DNA of 64,000 nucleotides from JAFNAG01 sp963721405 (GTDB lineage: Bacteria > Acidobacteriota > UBA6911). Below, piece by piece: positions 55,537 to 63,287 of the stretch. Numbering within the stretch: position 1 is the first letter of the stretch; every line of letters begins with the position of its first letter. The stretch spans positions 372,001 to 436,000 of the forward strand of contig CAVRJA010000006.1 in the NCBI GenBank assembly GCA_963721405.1, in the 5' to 3' direction. Both the position numbers and the translations under genes were made by a program. The notes below the pieces were generated by a model that ran no database searches, was not told where the DNA came from, and saw only the letters and a program-made list of their open reading frames with translations.

Positions 55537-56103
55537 TCAAGGCCGTCCGCCGTCGGCGGAATGGAGAGAGACAAGGCATTTGACCGCCTCCTCGGGATTA
55601 TCGGCGTAGCGGAATATGTCGAGTTCCTCGGGGGAAATCACGAGGTGATCCGCTACCGATTGGAGCATCGGCCGCCAGAATTTCCCGACGAGAACGATCG
55701 GCTTGTCCGCCATCGTTTTCGTCTGCAGCATGTTCCAGATCAGGCTGATCTCGGTCAGGGTCCCCATGCCGCCGCGCATCGCCACAAAGCCGCTTGCCCG
55801 GGAGACAAGAATCTCGAGCCGCTCGAAGAAATTTCGTGACCGGATCTCGTGGGTCAGGAACGGATTCGGCCTGATATTCTTGAAAATATCCATGGTCACG
55901 CCGATCGCCGTGCCGCCGGTCTGGACGGCGCCGCGCGAGACGGCTTCCATCACGCCGGAATACCCTCCGCTGATGACGGCGTAATTGGCCGAAGCCAGGA
56001 GATACCCGAGCCTGAAAGCCTCCGCGTATTCCGCATCACCCGCGACCGGATGACGGCCCCCGAAAACTGCGATCGTCTTCAATTCGATTTCTGGATCTGC
56101 CAC
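55537..56103 (-). CDS. LOG-family/TIGR00725-like Rossmann protein
   Basis: 188 residues; GTG 56103 has GAGTTGAGGA directly upstream. The Rossmann-like fold of the LOG (cytokinin-riboside phosphoribohydrolase) superfamily: SGGYSGVMEAVSRGA near 47-61 and the substrate loop MRGGMGTLTEISLIWN near 112. The canonical motif is PGGxGTxxE; here RGG replaces PGG, so substrate binding may differ. Members hydrolyse nucleoside monophosphates; this one may or may not. Start of the coding strand is divergent from the fucosidase gene 536 bp away. Confidence 0.85.
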   Translation of the reverse strand: MADPEIELKTIAVFGGRHPVAGDAEYAEAFRLGYLLASANYAVISGGYSGVMEAVSRGAVQTGGTAIGVTMDIFKNIRPNPFLTHEIRSRNFFERLEILVSRASGFVAMRGGMGTLTEISLIWNMLQTKTMADKPIVLVGKFWRPMLQSVADHLVISPEELDIFRYADNPEEAVKCLVSLHSADGGRP

Positions 56104-56291
56104 TCCTCAACTCCTTCGCCTTGGCCAGTACGCGATTGAGGCCACGATTATGTCTCTCGCGCGACCCGGCCGCAACCCTTTCATTGCTTCAACATGAAAC
56201 CACGGCCCATGGCCGTGCGATCCTGAAAGGCTGTGCCGTTCCGGCGAGCCGTGGGTGCCGTCACAATCGGGAATCAAGAGCGAAGAATCAT

Positions 56292-56392
56292 CGGGATCGG
56301 AATCGTCGCTCGAGATCATGATTAGTCAATGAACTTTGGGATTGAATTCCAATCCGAGCCGAAAGCCAATCCGATCCCGATCCCGATTCCGA
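56292..56392 (+). repeat. GGGATC hexamer dyad
   Basis: CGGGATCGGAATCG near 56292-56306 and the inverted CCGATCCCGATCCCGATTCC at 56369-56392, with the fragments between resembling neither gene. Region 56104-56639 otherwise holds a 7-bp inverted repeat (CACGGCC/GGCCGTG near 56202-56218) but no gene. Confidence 0.5.
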
Positions 56393-56639
56393 CGCCGACC
56401 CCGAAGATTGCTTCGATTCGCCCTGCTTTGCAGGGCAGGCCAAAGTCACGCCTGGAAGGCGGGGTCGATTACTTCGCACGCCGGCGGCAATCCCGCGCAC
56501 GATTCCGGGTTGCGTTCCCACGACGCCCGATTGCTCCGCGCCGTCTCTTCCACGATTGAAATCGCGCAGACAAAACGGTAACAATGGGAGGCGTCAACCG
56601 CTCGATGAAGCATGAACATGCCGCGATAAGGAGACAACC

Positions 56640-58697
56640 ATGAAAAGGCAAGGTCTTCTGATCACCGTCTGGCTTTCCGGGCTGCTGTCGCTGACCTTTG
56701 CCGGCGGCTTCCTTCCCCAGCGTGAATCCCAGGCTGAACACGATGCGCGGATGAAATGGTGGCGCGAAGCCCGTTTCGGGCTGTTCATACACTGGGGGCT
56801 GTATTCGATCCCGGCAGGAGAGTGGCAGGGGAGAACGAACCACGCCGAGTGGATTCGAACCACCGCCCAGATCCCCCTGGCGGAGTACGACAAGTTCGCC
56901 AGCCAGTTCAACCCCGTCAAGTTCAATGCGGACGAGTGGGTGAGGATGGCGAAGGCGGCCGGCATGAAATACATCGTCATCACGTCGAAGCACCACGACG
57001 GCTTCAGCCTCTTCGATTCGAAATTCACCGACTTCGATGTCGCTTCCACCCCGTTCAGGCGGGATATTTTGAAGGAACTGGCCGAGGCGTGCCACAGGCA
57101 GGGCATCAGGATCTGCTGGTACCATTCGATCATGGACTGGCATCACCCGGATTATCTTCCCCGGAGAGACTGGGAAAAGGGCCGCCCGGCACAGGGGGCG
57201 GATTTCAACCGGTACGTCGCCAATATGAAGAACGAGATCAGAGAACTGCTCACGAATTACGGCGACATCGGCGTGCTCTGGTTTGACGGCGAGTGGGAGA
57301 GCACGTGGAATCAGGACTACGGCCGCGACCTGTACGCGTATGTCCGCTCTCTGCAGCCGAAGATCCTGGTGAACAATCGCGTGGGCGCCGCGAGGGACGG
57401 CATGCAGGGCTTCACCAAGGCGGGCGGATTCGGGGGCGATTTCGGGACCCCCGAGCAGGAGGTCCCGGCGACCGGGATGCCCGGCGTCGATTGGGAGTCC
57501 TGCATGACGATGAACGACCATTGGGGGTACAACAAGAACGACCGGAACTGGAAGTCCACGAAGAACCTCGTCCGGATGCTCGCCGACATTGCCTCCAAGG
57601 GCGGAAACCTGCTGCTCAACGTCGGTCCGACCGCCGAAGGGCTCTTCCCGCAGGAGAGCATCGACCGGCTCCGTGAGATCGGGCAATGGATGGACGTCAA
57701 CGGCGAATCCATTTATGCCACGGGTGCCAGCCCGTTCAAGAAGCTGGACTGGGGCCGCTGCACATCGAAACCCGTCGCGGGCGGCACCCGGTTGTATCTC
57801 CACGTGTTCGACTGGCCTCGCGATGGGAAACTCGTGGTCCCCGGCATTTTCAACTCGCCCAGGACGGCCTGGCTGCTGCCGGACAGCCGGAAGGCCGCTC
57901 TCCCGGTCGACAGAACTGAGGACGCGCTGGTCATCAACGTGCCGGCAGCCGCCCCCGATGCGATCGACAGCGTTGTCGTTCTGGATGTTGCGGGCAAGGC
58001 CGATATCAATGATCCGCCCCGGATCGAGAGTAGGTTCGACATTTTTTTCGACACGCTTGATGTCGCCGTCACTTCCGATCGCGACAACGTCCAGGTGCGC
58101 TATACCCTGGACGGGAGTGTCCCCACTCCGGCTTCGCCGGTCGCGGCAGGGAAGATCACCCTGACGGGGACCACGGTTTTGTCCGCCCGGTGCTTCCGGG
58201 ACGGCCAACCCGTCAGCGGGACCATACAATCCACATTTACGAAAGTTGGTCCCCGGCCGGCGGTGAAACCGGACCGGCCGGCAAGCGGCGTCAAGTATGC
58301 CTACTACGAAGGGGACTGGGATGTGCTGCCGGACTTCGCCTCCCTGAAAGCGGTAGCGGAAGGGGCCCTGCCTGGCTTCGGTCTTTCCCCGCGCAAGAAG
58401 CAGGAGTTCTTCGGGCTGGAATTCGTGGGATACCTTCGAGTGCCCGAAGAAGGTGTCTACGAGTTTTTCGTGAGCTCCGATGACGGCAGCCGGTTGTACC
58501 TGGGGGACGCTCTGGTAGTCGACAACGACGGCCTGCACGGCGCCCTGGAAAAGCGAGGGGTGATCGCCTTGGCAGCGGGGCTTCATCCGATTCGAGTCTC
58601 ATACTTCAACAAGACGGGCGGGCTGGACCTGAGGGTCCAGTATGCGAGCTCGAAAATCAAAAAGCAGGCAATCCCCGCCGCCGTCCTGTCTCACTGA
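56640..58697 (+). CDS. Exported alpha-L-fucosidase (GH29) with C-terminal PA14 domain
   Basis: 685 residues with signal peptide (MKRQGLLITVWLSGLLSLTFA). GH29 barrel about 28-370: WWREARFGLFIHWGLYS near the start, HHDGF, and the nucleophile Asp216 in VLWFDGEWE; NNRVG and GNLLLNVGPTAEG follow. A beta-sandwich domain (about 385-540), including a chitobiase-C-like stretch (RYTLDGSVPTPAS), leads to a PA14 carbohydrate-binding domain (about 545-680; VGYLRVPEEGVYEFFVSSDD). GGAGACAACC precedes the start. It removes terminal L-fucose from glycans outside the cytoplasm. No transporter or fucose catabolic genes adjoin. Confidence 0.95.
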   Translation: MKRQGLLITVWLSGLLSLTFAGGFLPQRESQAEHDARMKWWREARFGLFIHWGLYSIPAGEWQGRTNHAEWIRTTAQIPLAEYDKFASQFNPVKFNADEWVRMAKAAGMKYIVITSKHHDGFSLFDSKFTDFDVASTPFRRDILKELAEACHRQGIRICWYHSIMDWHHPDYLPRRDWEKGRPAQGADFNRYVANMKNEIRELLTNYGDIGVLWFDGEWESTWNQDYGRDLYAYVRSLQPKILVNNRVGAARDGMQGFTKAGGFGGDFGTPEQEVPATGMPGVDWESCMTMNDHWGYNKNDRNWKSTKNLVRMLADIASKGGNLLLNVGPTAEGLFPQESIDRLREIGQWMDVNGESIYATGASPFKKLDWGRCTSKPVAGGTRLYLHVFDWPRDGKLVVPGIFNSPRTAWLLPDSRKAALPVDRTEDALVINVPAAAPDAIDSVVVLDVAGKADINDPPRIESRFDIFFDTLDVAVTSDRDNVQVRYTLDGSVPTPASPVAAGKITLTGTTVLSARCFRDGQPVSGTIQSTFTKVGPRPAVKPDRPASGVKYAYYEGDWDVLPDFASLKAVAEGALPGFGLSPRKKQEFFGLEFVGYLRVPEEGVYEFFVSSDDGSRLYLGDALVVDNDGLHGALEKRGVIALAAGLHPIRVSYFNKTGGLDLRVQYASSKIKKQAIPAAVLSH

Positions 58698-58817
58698 CCG
58701 GCCGGGCGCCGGCTCCTGTTCCTCCCTGTAACTGCGGCCTCGGGCCGTTCGACTTTGAAACGCCCCGACGTTCCGGCGAGCCGTCACATCTTGCGAGCAA
58801 GAGCAAGAATGCTCGGC

Positions 58818-58850
58818 GTCGGGGTAGGAATCGGGATCGCAATCGGTATC
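58818..58850 (+). repeat. GGGATC-type hexamer repeat, one arm
   Basis: GTCGGGGTAGGAATCGGGAT and CGCAATCGGTATC, of the 56292 family, directly preceding the tRNA fragment. A 15-bp sequence (GTTCCGGCGAGCCGT) at 58770-58784 also occurs at 56238-56252. Confidence 0.45.
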
Positions 58851-58899
58851 CTGATTCGTAATCAGTAGGTCCCCGGTTCAAGTCCGGGCGCTGGCTCCA
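58851..58899 (+). other. 3' half of a tRNA-Thr(CGU)-like gene, att-site remnant
   Basis: CTGATTCGTAATCAG is a good anticodon arm (loop TTCGTAA, anticodon CGU) and is followed by AGGTC, the T-arm CCCGGTTCAAGTCCGGG and CGCTGGCTCCA. No D-arm or 5' acceptor strand precedes it. Such 3' halves are left where an integrase recombines in a tRNA gene. An integrase C-terminal remnant begins 16 bp downstream. Confidence 0.65.
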
Positions 58900-58914
58900 T
58901 TCAGAATCAATAAC

Positions 58915-59012
58915 TTACGGCTGTCCGATTTTTCGGTCCCCCTCCAAAACAGCCTGCATTTGCCGAACATTTGCCGATGTGGTATCGAGGACGGCGGTCG
59001 AAATGCGCAGCG
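58915..59012 (-). pseudogene. C-terminal remnant of a tRNA-targeting tyrosine integrase, copy 1
   Basis: Minus-strand translation gives ISTAVLDTTSANVRQMQAVL, then EGDRKIGQP and a stop at 58915. It matches the end of the remnant at 62078-62290 (VSTAVLDTASANVRQM). Only about 30 residues remain; the ADOP stop codon at 59015 immediately follows, so the integrase has been severed there. Confidence 0.65.
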
Positions 59013-59014
59013 TG

Positions 59015-61582
59015 TCATTCCTCCCTCAGCGCCTTCGCCGGATCAATCGATGCAGCGCGGAGCGCGGGGACGAGGGAAGATACCAATCCCAGGAAGAGCA
59101 GCAACGATGCGACCGCGGCCAGCGTCGTTGGATCATTGGCGCGGATGCCGAACAACAGGCTTTGCAGGTAGCGGCCCGAGGCCAGCGCGGCGGCGAGGCC
59201 CAGACCTACTCCGAGCCCTGAGCGCCAGAGACCCTGAAGCATGACCTGGCCAATCAGGCTTCTGGATGTCTCTCCCAGGGCGGCGCGGATGCCCAGCTCG
59301 CGCCGGCGCCGGGAGACGCTGTCGGAAAGCAAGGCCGAAAGACCCAGCGCGGCCAGCAGGATGGCCGCGCCTCCGAAAACTGCGAGCATGGCGATGATCT
59401 GGCGATGAGGAAGCGATTGCTCGCCACGAAGCTCGTTCAATTCATCAATGCTGCCGGATTTCACGCTCGGGAAGGTTTCGCGCATGACCGACGAAATGGT
59501 GGCTTCGAGATCTTTTTGGGAAAGCGTGGAGCGCACAAAAAGCGCATCGGGCGGTATTACACTAAAGGGCTGGAAGACTATAGGCCTGGCAGATTCGCCA
59601 TCCCGAAAAAGATGGAAGTCGGGTACGACCCCAATGATTTCAAGGCGGGTCTTGCCAAAACCGATCAGTTCACGGCCTGCGGAATTCCCGCTTGGCATGC
59701 CTGCCAGACGCTCGGCCTCCCGACTCAGAATGCAGACAGGACTTTGCGCGTCGCCCGCATTGAAAGCGCGCCCCTGGATAAATGAAACTCCCAGAGTTTC
59801 AAATGCCTGATCGCTCACGCAAACGAGTTGCAGAGGCGTTCTCTCGGGAAAATGAGCGTTTTCCCCTATTTTCATGTTCTTGCTGCCACTCCCAATCCAG
59901 GACATGCCGGGAACGCCCCCAAAGCCAAACGTAAGCGCTGCGGCCTGGATGCCTGATCGAGCGCGCAAAGCAGGCAGAAAGGCTGGATTCTCCCAGCGTT
60001 TCCCCAGTTTGGGACGGGAGTCGTAAAGCAGCCTCACCATGGCCAGCTTTTCCGTCTTAAATCCCAAGGGGCGGTGAGCCATGGTCCAGAGACTCCGCCC
60101 CAGCTGAGCCATGCCATAAAGCATCAGCGTGGCCAGCGTCATCTGCACGACGACCAATGCTGTCCTTCCCCTGGTGCGGACACTTTGATTGCGGTGTCCT
60201 TCCTGGATGGCAAGCGAGAGATCCATACGCCGAATCTGAAGCATGGGAATCAGGGCCAAAAGCATCGTGATCAGGATGACCAGGGCAAGCCCGAACAGCG
60301 CCACCCCCAGATGATCCCAAGTGCCATTCAGTCCTGGCAGGGCCTCCCCGCCCGGCAGCCAGGCGCGAAGCGAACCCGCCAGAACCATGCTGAGCCAGAA
60401 CCCAAGACCGGCGGAAACCAAGGCCACGACCAGCCCTTCCGCCAGGAATTTGCGGAACAACGACCAGGTTGGAGCGCCAAGGCATAGCCGCACGGAAGTC
60501 TCCCAGGATTTTTCGGCCGCTCTCGCCAGAAACAGGCTTGCGACATTCGCTGTTGCCAGCAGCAGAAAAAGGCCGGCGGCGCCGCAGACGATGAAGAAAC
60601 GCAAATCCGCATCCTCGGCCATTGCCTTGCGAAGCGATTGAAGTCGGGGACGCAGGGATCCCATTCTCTGCTCTAGGTTTTGAGCCACTGCCAGAAAGCG
60701 GGGCAGCACAGCCTCCGGCTGGCACCCGCTTCGCAGGCGCAAGAGCGCTGTGGAGGTAGTGCCGTCCATTTCCTGTTGGCTTGTGAAGGCCTTGATGGGC
60801 AGGTAAACATCTGCTTCTGGGCTCAGGGGCACCTCCGCTCCCTCTGCCAGTACGCCCAGAACGGGCCGGCGTTTATTATCGATATTCAGGGTTTGTCCCA
60901 CGACACCTGGATCGCTTCCAAATTTGCCCTTCCAGAAACGACAACTCAGAATCACGCCATTGCCTGTGGCGAAGGCATCATTCCTAAAGAGTGATCCCAG
61001 TGAAGGCTTCAAGCCCGCTATATCCTGTGTACCGGCATCCAATGACAAGGCCTGCACTGGAATGCTGCTGCCGTCATCCTGGATCCAGTAAGACGGAACT
61101 AGTCCTTGCAGCAAACCCACGCGTTCCACGTCGGGGGACAATTTCCCCAACTCCATTGTGAGGCCGACGGGGGGCCAAGGATTCAGGCCCGTAGCCGTGT
61201 TTATTACCAGGCGATAGATCCGGTTCGCGCCGGGAAAGGGCAGCGTGCGAAGGAACACAGAATGAAAAGCATTGAAGAACGTCATGGCGCCGCCCAATCC
61301 CAGGGCGAGCGTGAGCACAGCCGGAAGAGCGAAGCGGGGCGCTTTGATGAGATCTTTCAGTGCATGACGCGATTCGGAGCCAATGGCGTCCAACCATCTC
61401 CATCGCCCGGCTTCGTGAAAGCGTTCCCGGGCGATCGTGACATTGCCGAATTGGCGCAACGCCGCATAGCGAGCCTCGCGCTCGTCAAGGCCCTCCTCGC
61501 GGAACTGCCCGGCCGCCAGATCCAAATGAGATCTGATCTCTGACTCGAAATCGGAAACCCGGCGCTTCTTACGGCCAAACAT
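59015..61582 (-). CDS. ADOP-type ABC permease with N-terminal prefix, paired with PadR
   Basis: 855 residues. A cytoplasmic prefix of about 75 residues (SDFESEIRSHLDLAAGQFRE, then DEREARYAALRQFGN) is the 'permease prefix' of ADOP proteins; the MacB/FtsX repeats follow, starting LTLALGLGGAMTFFNAFHSV and ending LRAASIDPAKALREE. Membrane triplets are at about 345-465 and 735-845. It is 7 bp downstream of the padR gene and surely co-transcribed. It lacks the typical ALGIGANTAIF helix end of the 45423 paralogue, indicating a different subgroup. The gene ends against an integrase remnant, so this pair sits in a mobile-element scar. Probable drug or lipid efflux; substrate unknown. Confidence 0.88.
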   Translation of the reverse strand: MFGRKKRRVSDFESEIRSHLDLAAGQFREEGLDEREARYAALRQFGNVTIARERFHEAGRWRWLDAIGSESRHALKDLIKAPRFALPAVLTLALGLGGAMTFFNAFHSVFLRTLPFPGANRIYRLVINTATGLNPWPPVGLTMELGKLSPDVERVGLLQGLVPSYWIQDDGSSIPVQALSLDAGTQDIAGLKPSLGSLFRNDAFATGNGVILSCRFWKGKFGSDPGVVGQTLNIDNKRRPVLGVLAEGAEVPLSPEADVYLPIKAFTSQQEMDGTTSTALLRLRSGCQPEAVLPRFLAVAQNLEQRMGSLRPRLQSLRKAMAEDADLRFFIVCGAAGLFLLLATANVASLFLARAAEKSWETSVRLCLGAPTWSLFRKFLAEGLVVALVSAGLGFWLSMVLAGSLRAWLPGGEALPGLNGTWDHLGVALFGLALVILITMLLALIPMLQIRRMDLSLAIQEGHRNQSVRTRGRTALVVVQMTLATLMLYGMAQLGRSLWTMAHRPLGFKTEKLAMVRLLYDSRPKLGKRWENPAFLPALRARSGIQAAALTFGFGGVPGMSWIGSGSKNMKIGENAHFPERTPLQLVCVSDQAFETLGVSFIQGRAFNAGDAQSPVCILSREAERLAGMPSGNSAGRELIGFGKTRLEIIGVVPDFHLFRDGESARPIVFQPFSVIPPDALFVRSTLSQKDLEATISSVMRETFPSVKSGSIDELNELRGEQSLPHRQIIAMLAVFGGAAILLAALGLSALLSDSVSRRRRELGIRAALGETSRSLIGQVMLQGLWRSGLGVGLGLAAALASGRYLQSLLFGIRANDPTTLAAVASLLLFLGLVSSLVPALRAASIDPAKALREE

Positions 61583-61588
61583 AGCGAA

Positions 61589-61942
61589 TTATCCCTCCGC
61601 GGGTTCGGGGCCGAGAATCTTCCCAATTGCCCTTGACATGCGTCGCCACTGGCTGGTTTGTCGGGCGAGATGCTCTCGACCCCGTATAGTCAAGGTATAG
61701 AAGCGCGCCTTGCGGTTTTTGTCTGAGGCACCCCATTCCGCAGAAATCCAGCCCCGGTTTTCGAGACGCTGGAGCGCCGGATAAAGGGAACCGTGATCCA
61801 CCAGAAGGACATCACCACTCTGGGATTGAATCGCGCGGGCGATCCCTTGGCCATGCTGCGGGTCGAGGATCAGGATGCGGAGAATCAGCAAGTCGAGAGT
61901 GCCCTGCAAAATGGTCAGCCGTTCTTTCTCTTGGGTAGTCAT
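61589..61942 (-). CDS. PadR-family transcriptional regulator
   Basis: 117 residues. A winged-helix PadR core reads LTILQGTLDLLILRILILDP, then LLVDHGSLYPALQRLENRGW and TIRGREHLARQTSQWRRM. PadR regulators repress an adjacent efflux gene until a ligand binds. ATG 61942 has no evident ribosome site, so a leaderless transcript or another start is possible. The stop lies 6 bp before the ADOP start. The regulator probably controls its own operon. Confidence 0.92.
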   Translation of the reverse strand: MTTQEKERLTILQGTLDLLILRILILDPQHGQGIARAIQSQSGDVLLVDHGSLYPALQRLENRGWISAEWGASDKNRKARFYTLTIRGREHLARQTSQWRRMSRAIGKILGPEPAEG

Positions 61943-62025
61943 TCGACATGAATATCGGGTTGTTCGGGTCGAATGTCAACAGGAAAAATGCCGCATATCC
62001 TGTAAATTCCATTGATTCTGGACCG

Positions 62026-62071
62026 ACCTCACAGGCAGGAGGCCGCGAGTTCGATCCTCGCCGCCCCACCA
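62026..62071 (+). other. 3' part of a tRNA-Val(CAC)-like gene, att-site remnant
   Basis: CCTCACAGGCAGG (anticodon region, CAC), AGGCC, T-arm GCGAGTTCGATCCTCGC and CGCCCCACCA. The acceptor side is one base shorter than a normal tRNA and the 5' anticodon strand is mismatched, so it is degenerate. The integrase remnant stops 7 bp downstream, the usual int/att arrangement. Confidence 0.6.
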
Positions 62072-62077
62072 ATAGAA

Positions 62078-62290
62078 TCAACGATCTGCGGGTGCCCCCG
62101 CTTCTTCCTCCCGTTCGTTTTCCGCCGACATTTGCCGAACATTTGCCGATGCCGTATCGAGGACAGCGGTAGAAACCCGCCGCGTCCCCGGCACCCAGTG
62201 CGTATAGATCCTGAGAGTCGTTGCCGGATTCGCGTGCCCCAGCTGCGCCGAGACGTAGGCCAGATCCGCGCCGGCCGCGAAGGGGTTTTG
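62078..62290 (-). pseudogene. C-terminal fragment of a tyrosine integrase, copy 2
   Basis: About 70 residues remain: AGADLAYVSAQLGHANPATT then LRIYTHWVPGTRR, containing the catalytic His (LGH) and Tyr (RIYTH) region of phage-type integrases. The frame upstream (62291 on) turns into unrelated sequence where the IS91-like element begins, so the catalytic Arg and the N-terminus are lost. It adjoins the tRNA-Val fragment. Confidence 0.75.
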
Positions 62291-62404
62291 TCCGGATACG
62301 CGACTAGAACGAAGCCGCTGTCGCGGCGGACTTGGTGCCAGTATACGATTGCAGCAGAGAATTGAGCGGTGACGTAGTAGTTTGAGGGTCACAAGGAGGT
62401 GCTT

Positions 62405-63271
62405 GTGACCCAATTAAGACAAAAAATGCTGGAGGAACTCCAGCGCAGGAATTACTCACCGCATACGATCCGTGCCTATTTGAGCACGGTCGCGGATTTC
62501 GCCAAACACTTCAAGAAATCTCCGGACAAACTTGGTCCGGATCACCTGCGTTCGTATCATGCCTATCTGCTCAGAGACCGCAAATTGGCGGTCGAATCTG
62601 TTGTCGGACGTGTAGCCGCACTGCGTTTCTTTTTTATCCGCACCCTGAAGCGTCCAGAGTTCCGAGACGATTTGCCGTATCCCAAACGGCACAGGAAGCA
62701 TCCGATCGTTCTCAGCCCTGAGGAAGTGGCGAAGTTAATCAATGCCGCTCGAAGTCTGATGCACCGCGCTCTGTTGATGGTGCTTTACGGTACAGGCATG
62801 CGCAGGGAGGAAGTTTCCCTGTTAAGAGTTGACAATATCGATAGTTCACGAATGATGGTCCATGTCCAATTCGGCAAGGGAGGCAAGCAACGGTTTGTTC
62901 CGCTCAGCCCCGTGCTGCTGAACACGCTGCGCGAGTACTGGCGTTGGAAAAAGCCCAAAGAACATCTGTTTCCCGGCACACGGATCCGGAGCGGCAAGAT
63001 CATGCCGATCTCGGATAAGACTGTCTACCATGCCTGTGTCACAGCTGCGCATCGCGCTGGCATCCGGAAGAAAGTCACCCCGCATCTGCTGAGACACAGC
63101 TTTGCTACCCATATGCTCGAAAACGGAACGGATATCAGAAGAATCCAGGAGATTCTGGGCCATGGAGACCTGGCAACCACCGCCAGATATCTGCACATAT
63201 CACAAAAACATCTGCAAAACATCGTGAACCCGCTCGACTCGCTGCCACTTTCGCCTGTCGACAAGATCTGA
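62405..63271 (+). CDS. IS91-associated tyrosine recombinase
   Basis: 288 residues; GTG 62405 has AAGGAGG five bases upstream (a GTG at 62399 is in frame). The N-terminal SAM-like domain (about 5-85) precedes the catalytic domain with all active-site residues: Arg in GTGMRREEVSLL, Lys in FGKGGKQRFV, His-x-x-Arg in HLLRHSFATHML, His in ILGHGDLATT and the nucleophile Tyr in TARYLHIS. It is complete, unlike the remnants to its left. Such recombinases travel with IS91-type transposases and probably help their movement or resolution. The transposase gene starts 16 bp later. Confidence 0.92.
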   Translation: MTQLRQKMLEELQRRNYSPHTIRAYLSTVADFAKHFKKSPDKLGPDHLRSYHAYLLRDRKLAVESVVGRVAALRFFFIRTLKRPEFRDDLPYPKRHRKHPIVLSPEEVAKLINAARSLMHRALLMVLYGTGMRREEVSLLRVDNIDSSRMMVHVQFGKGGKQRFVPLSPVLLNTLREYWRWKKPKEHLFPGTRIRSGKIMPISDKTVYHACVTAAHRAGIRKKVTPHLLRHSFATHMLENGTDIRRIQEILGHGDLATTARYLHISQKHLQNIVNPLDSLPLSPVDKI

Positions 63272-63287
63272 ACGCACTCGTGTCGCC

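Noticed and set aside
56469..58586. A 705-codon minus-strand frame
   Set aside because: Shadow of the GH29 fucosidase, which has its catalytic residues on the plus strand.
58851..58899. Considered as a functional tRNA gene
   Set aside because: No D-arm or 5' acceptor strand upstream; only the anticodon-to-3' half exists.
62026..62071. Considered as a functional tRNA gene
   Set aside because: The 5' half is missing and the acceptor is one base short.
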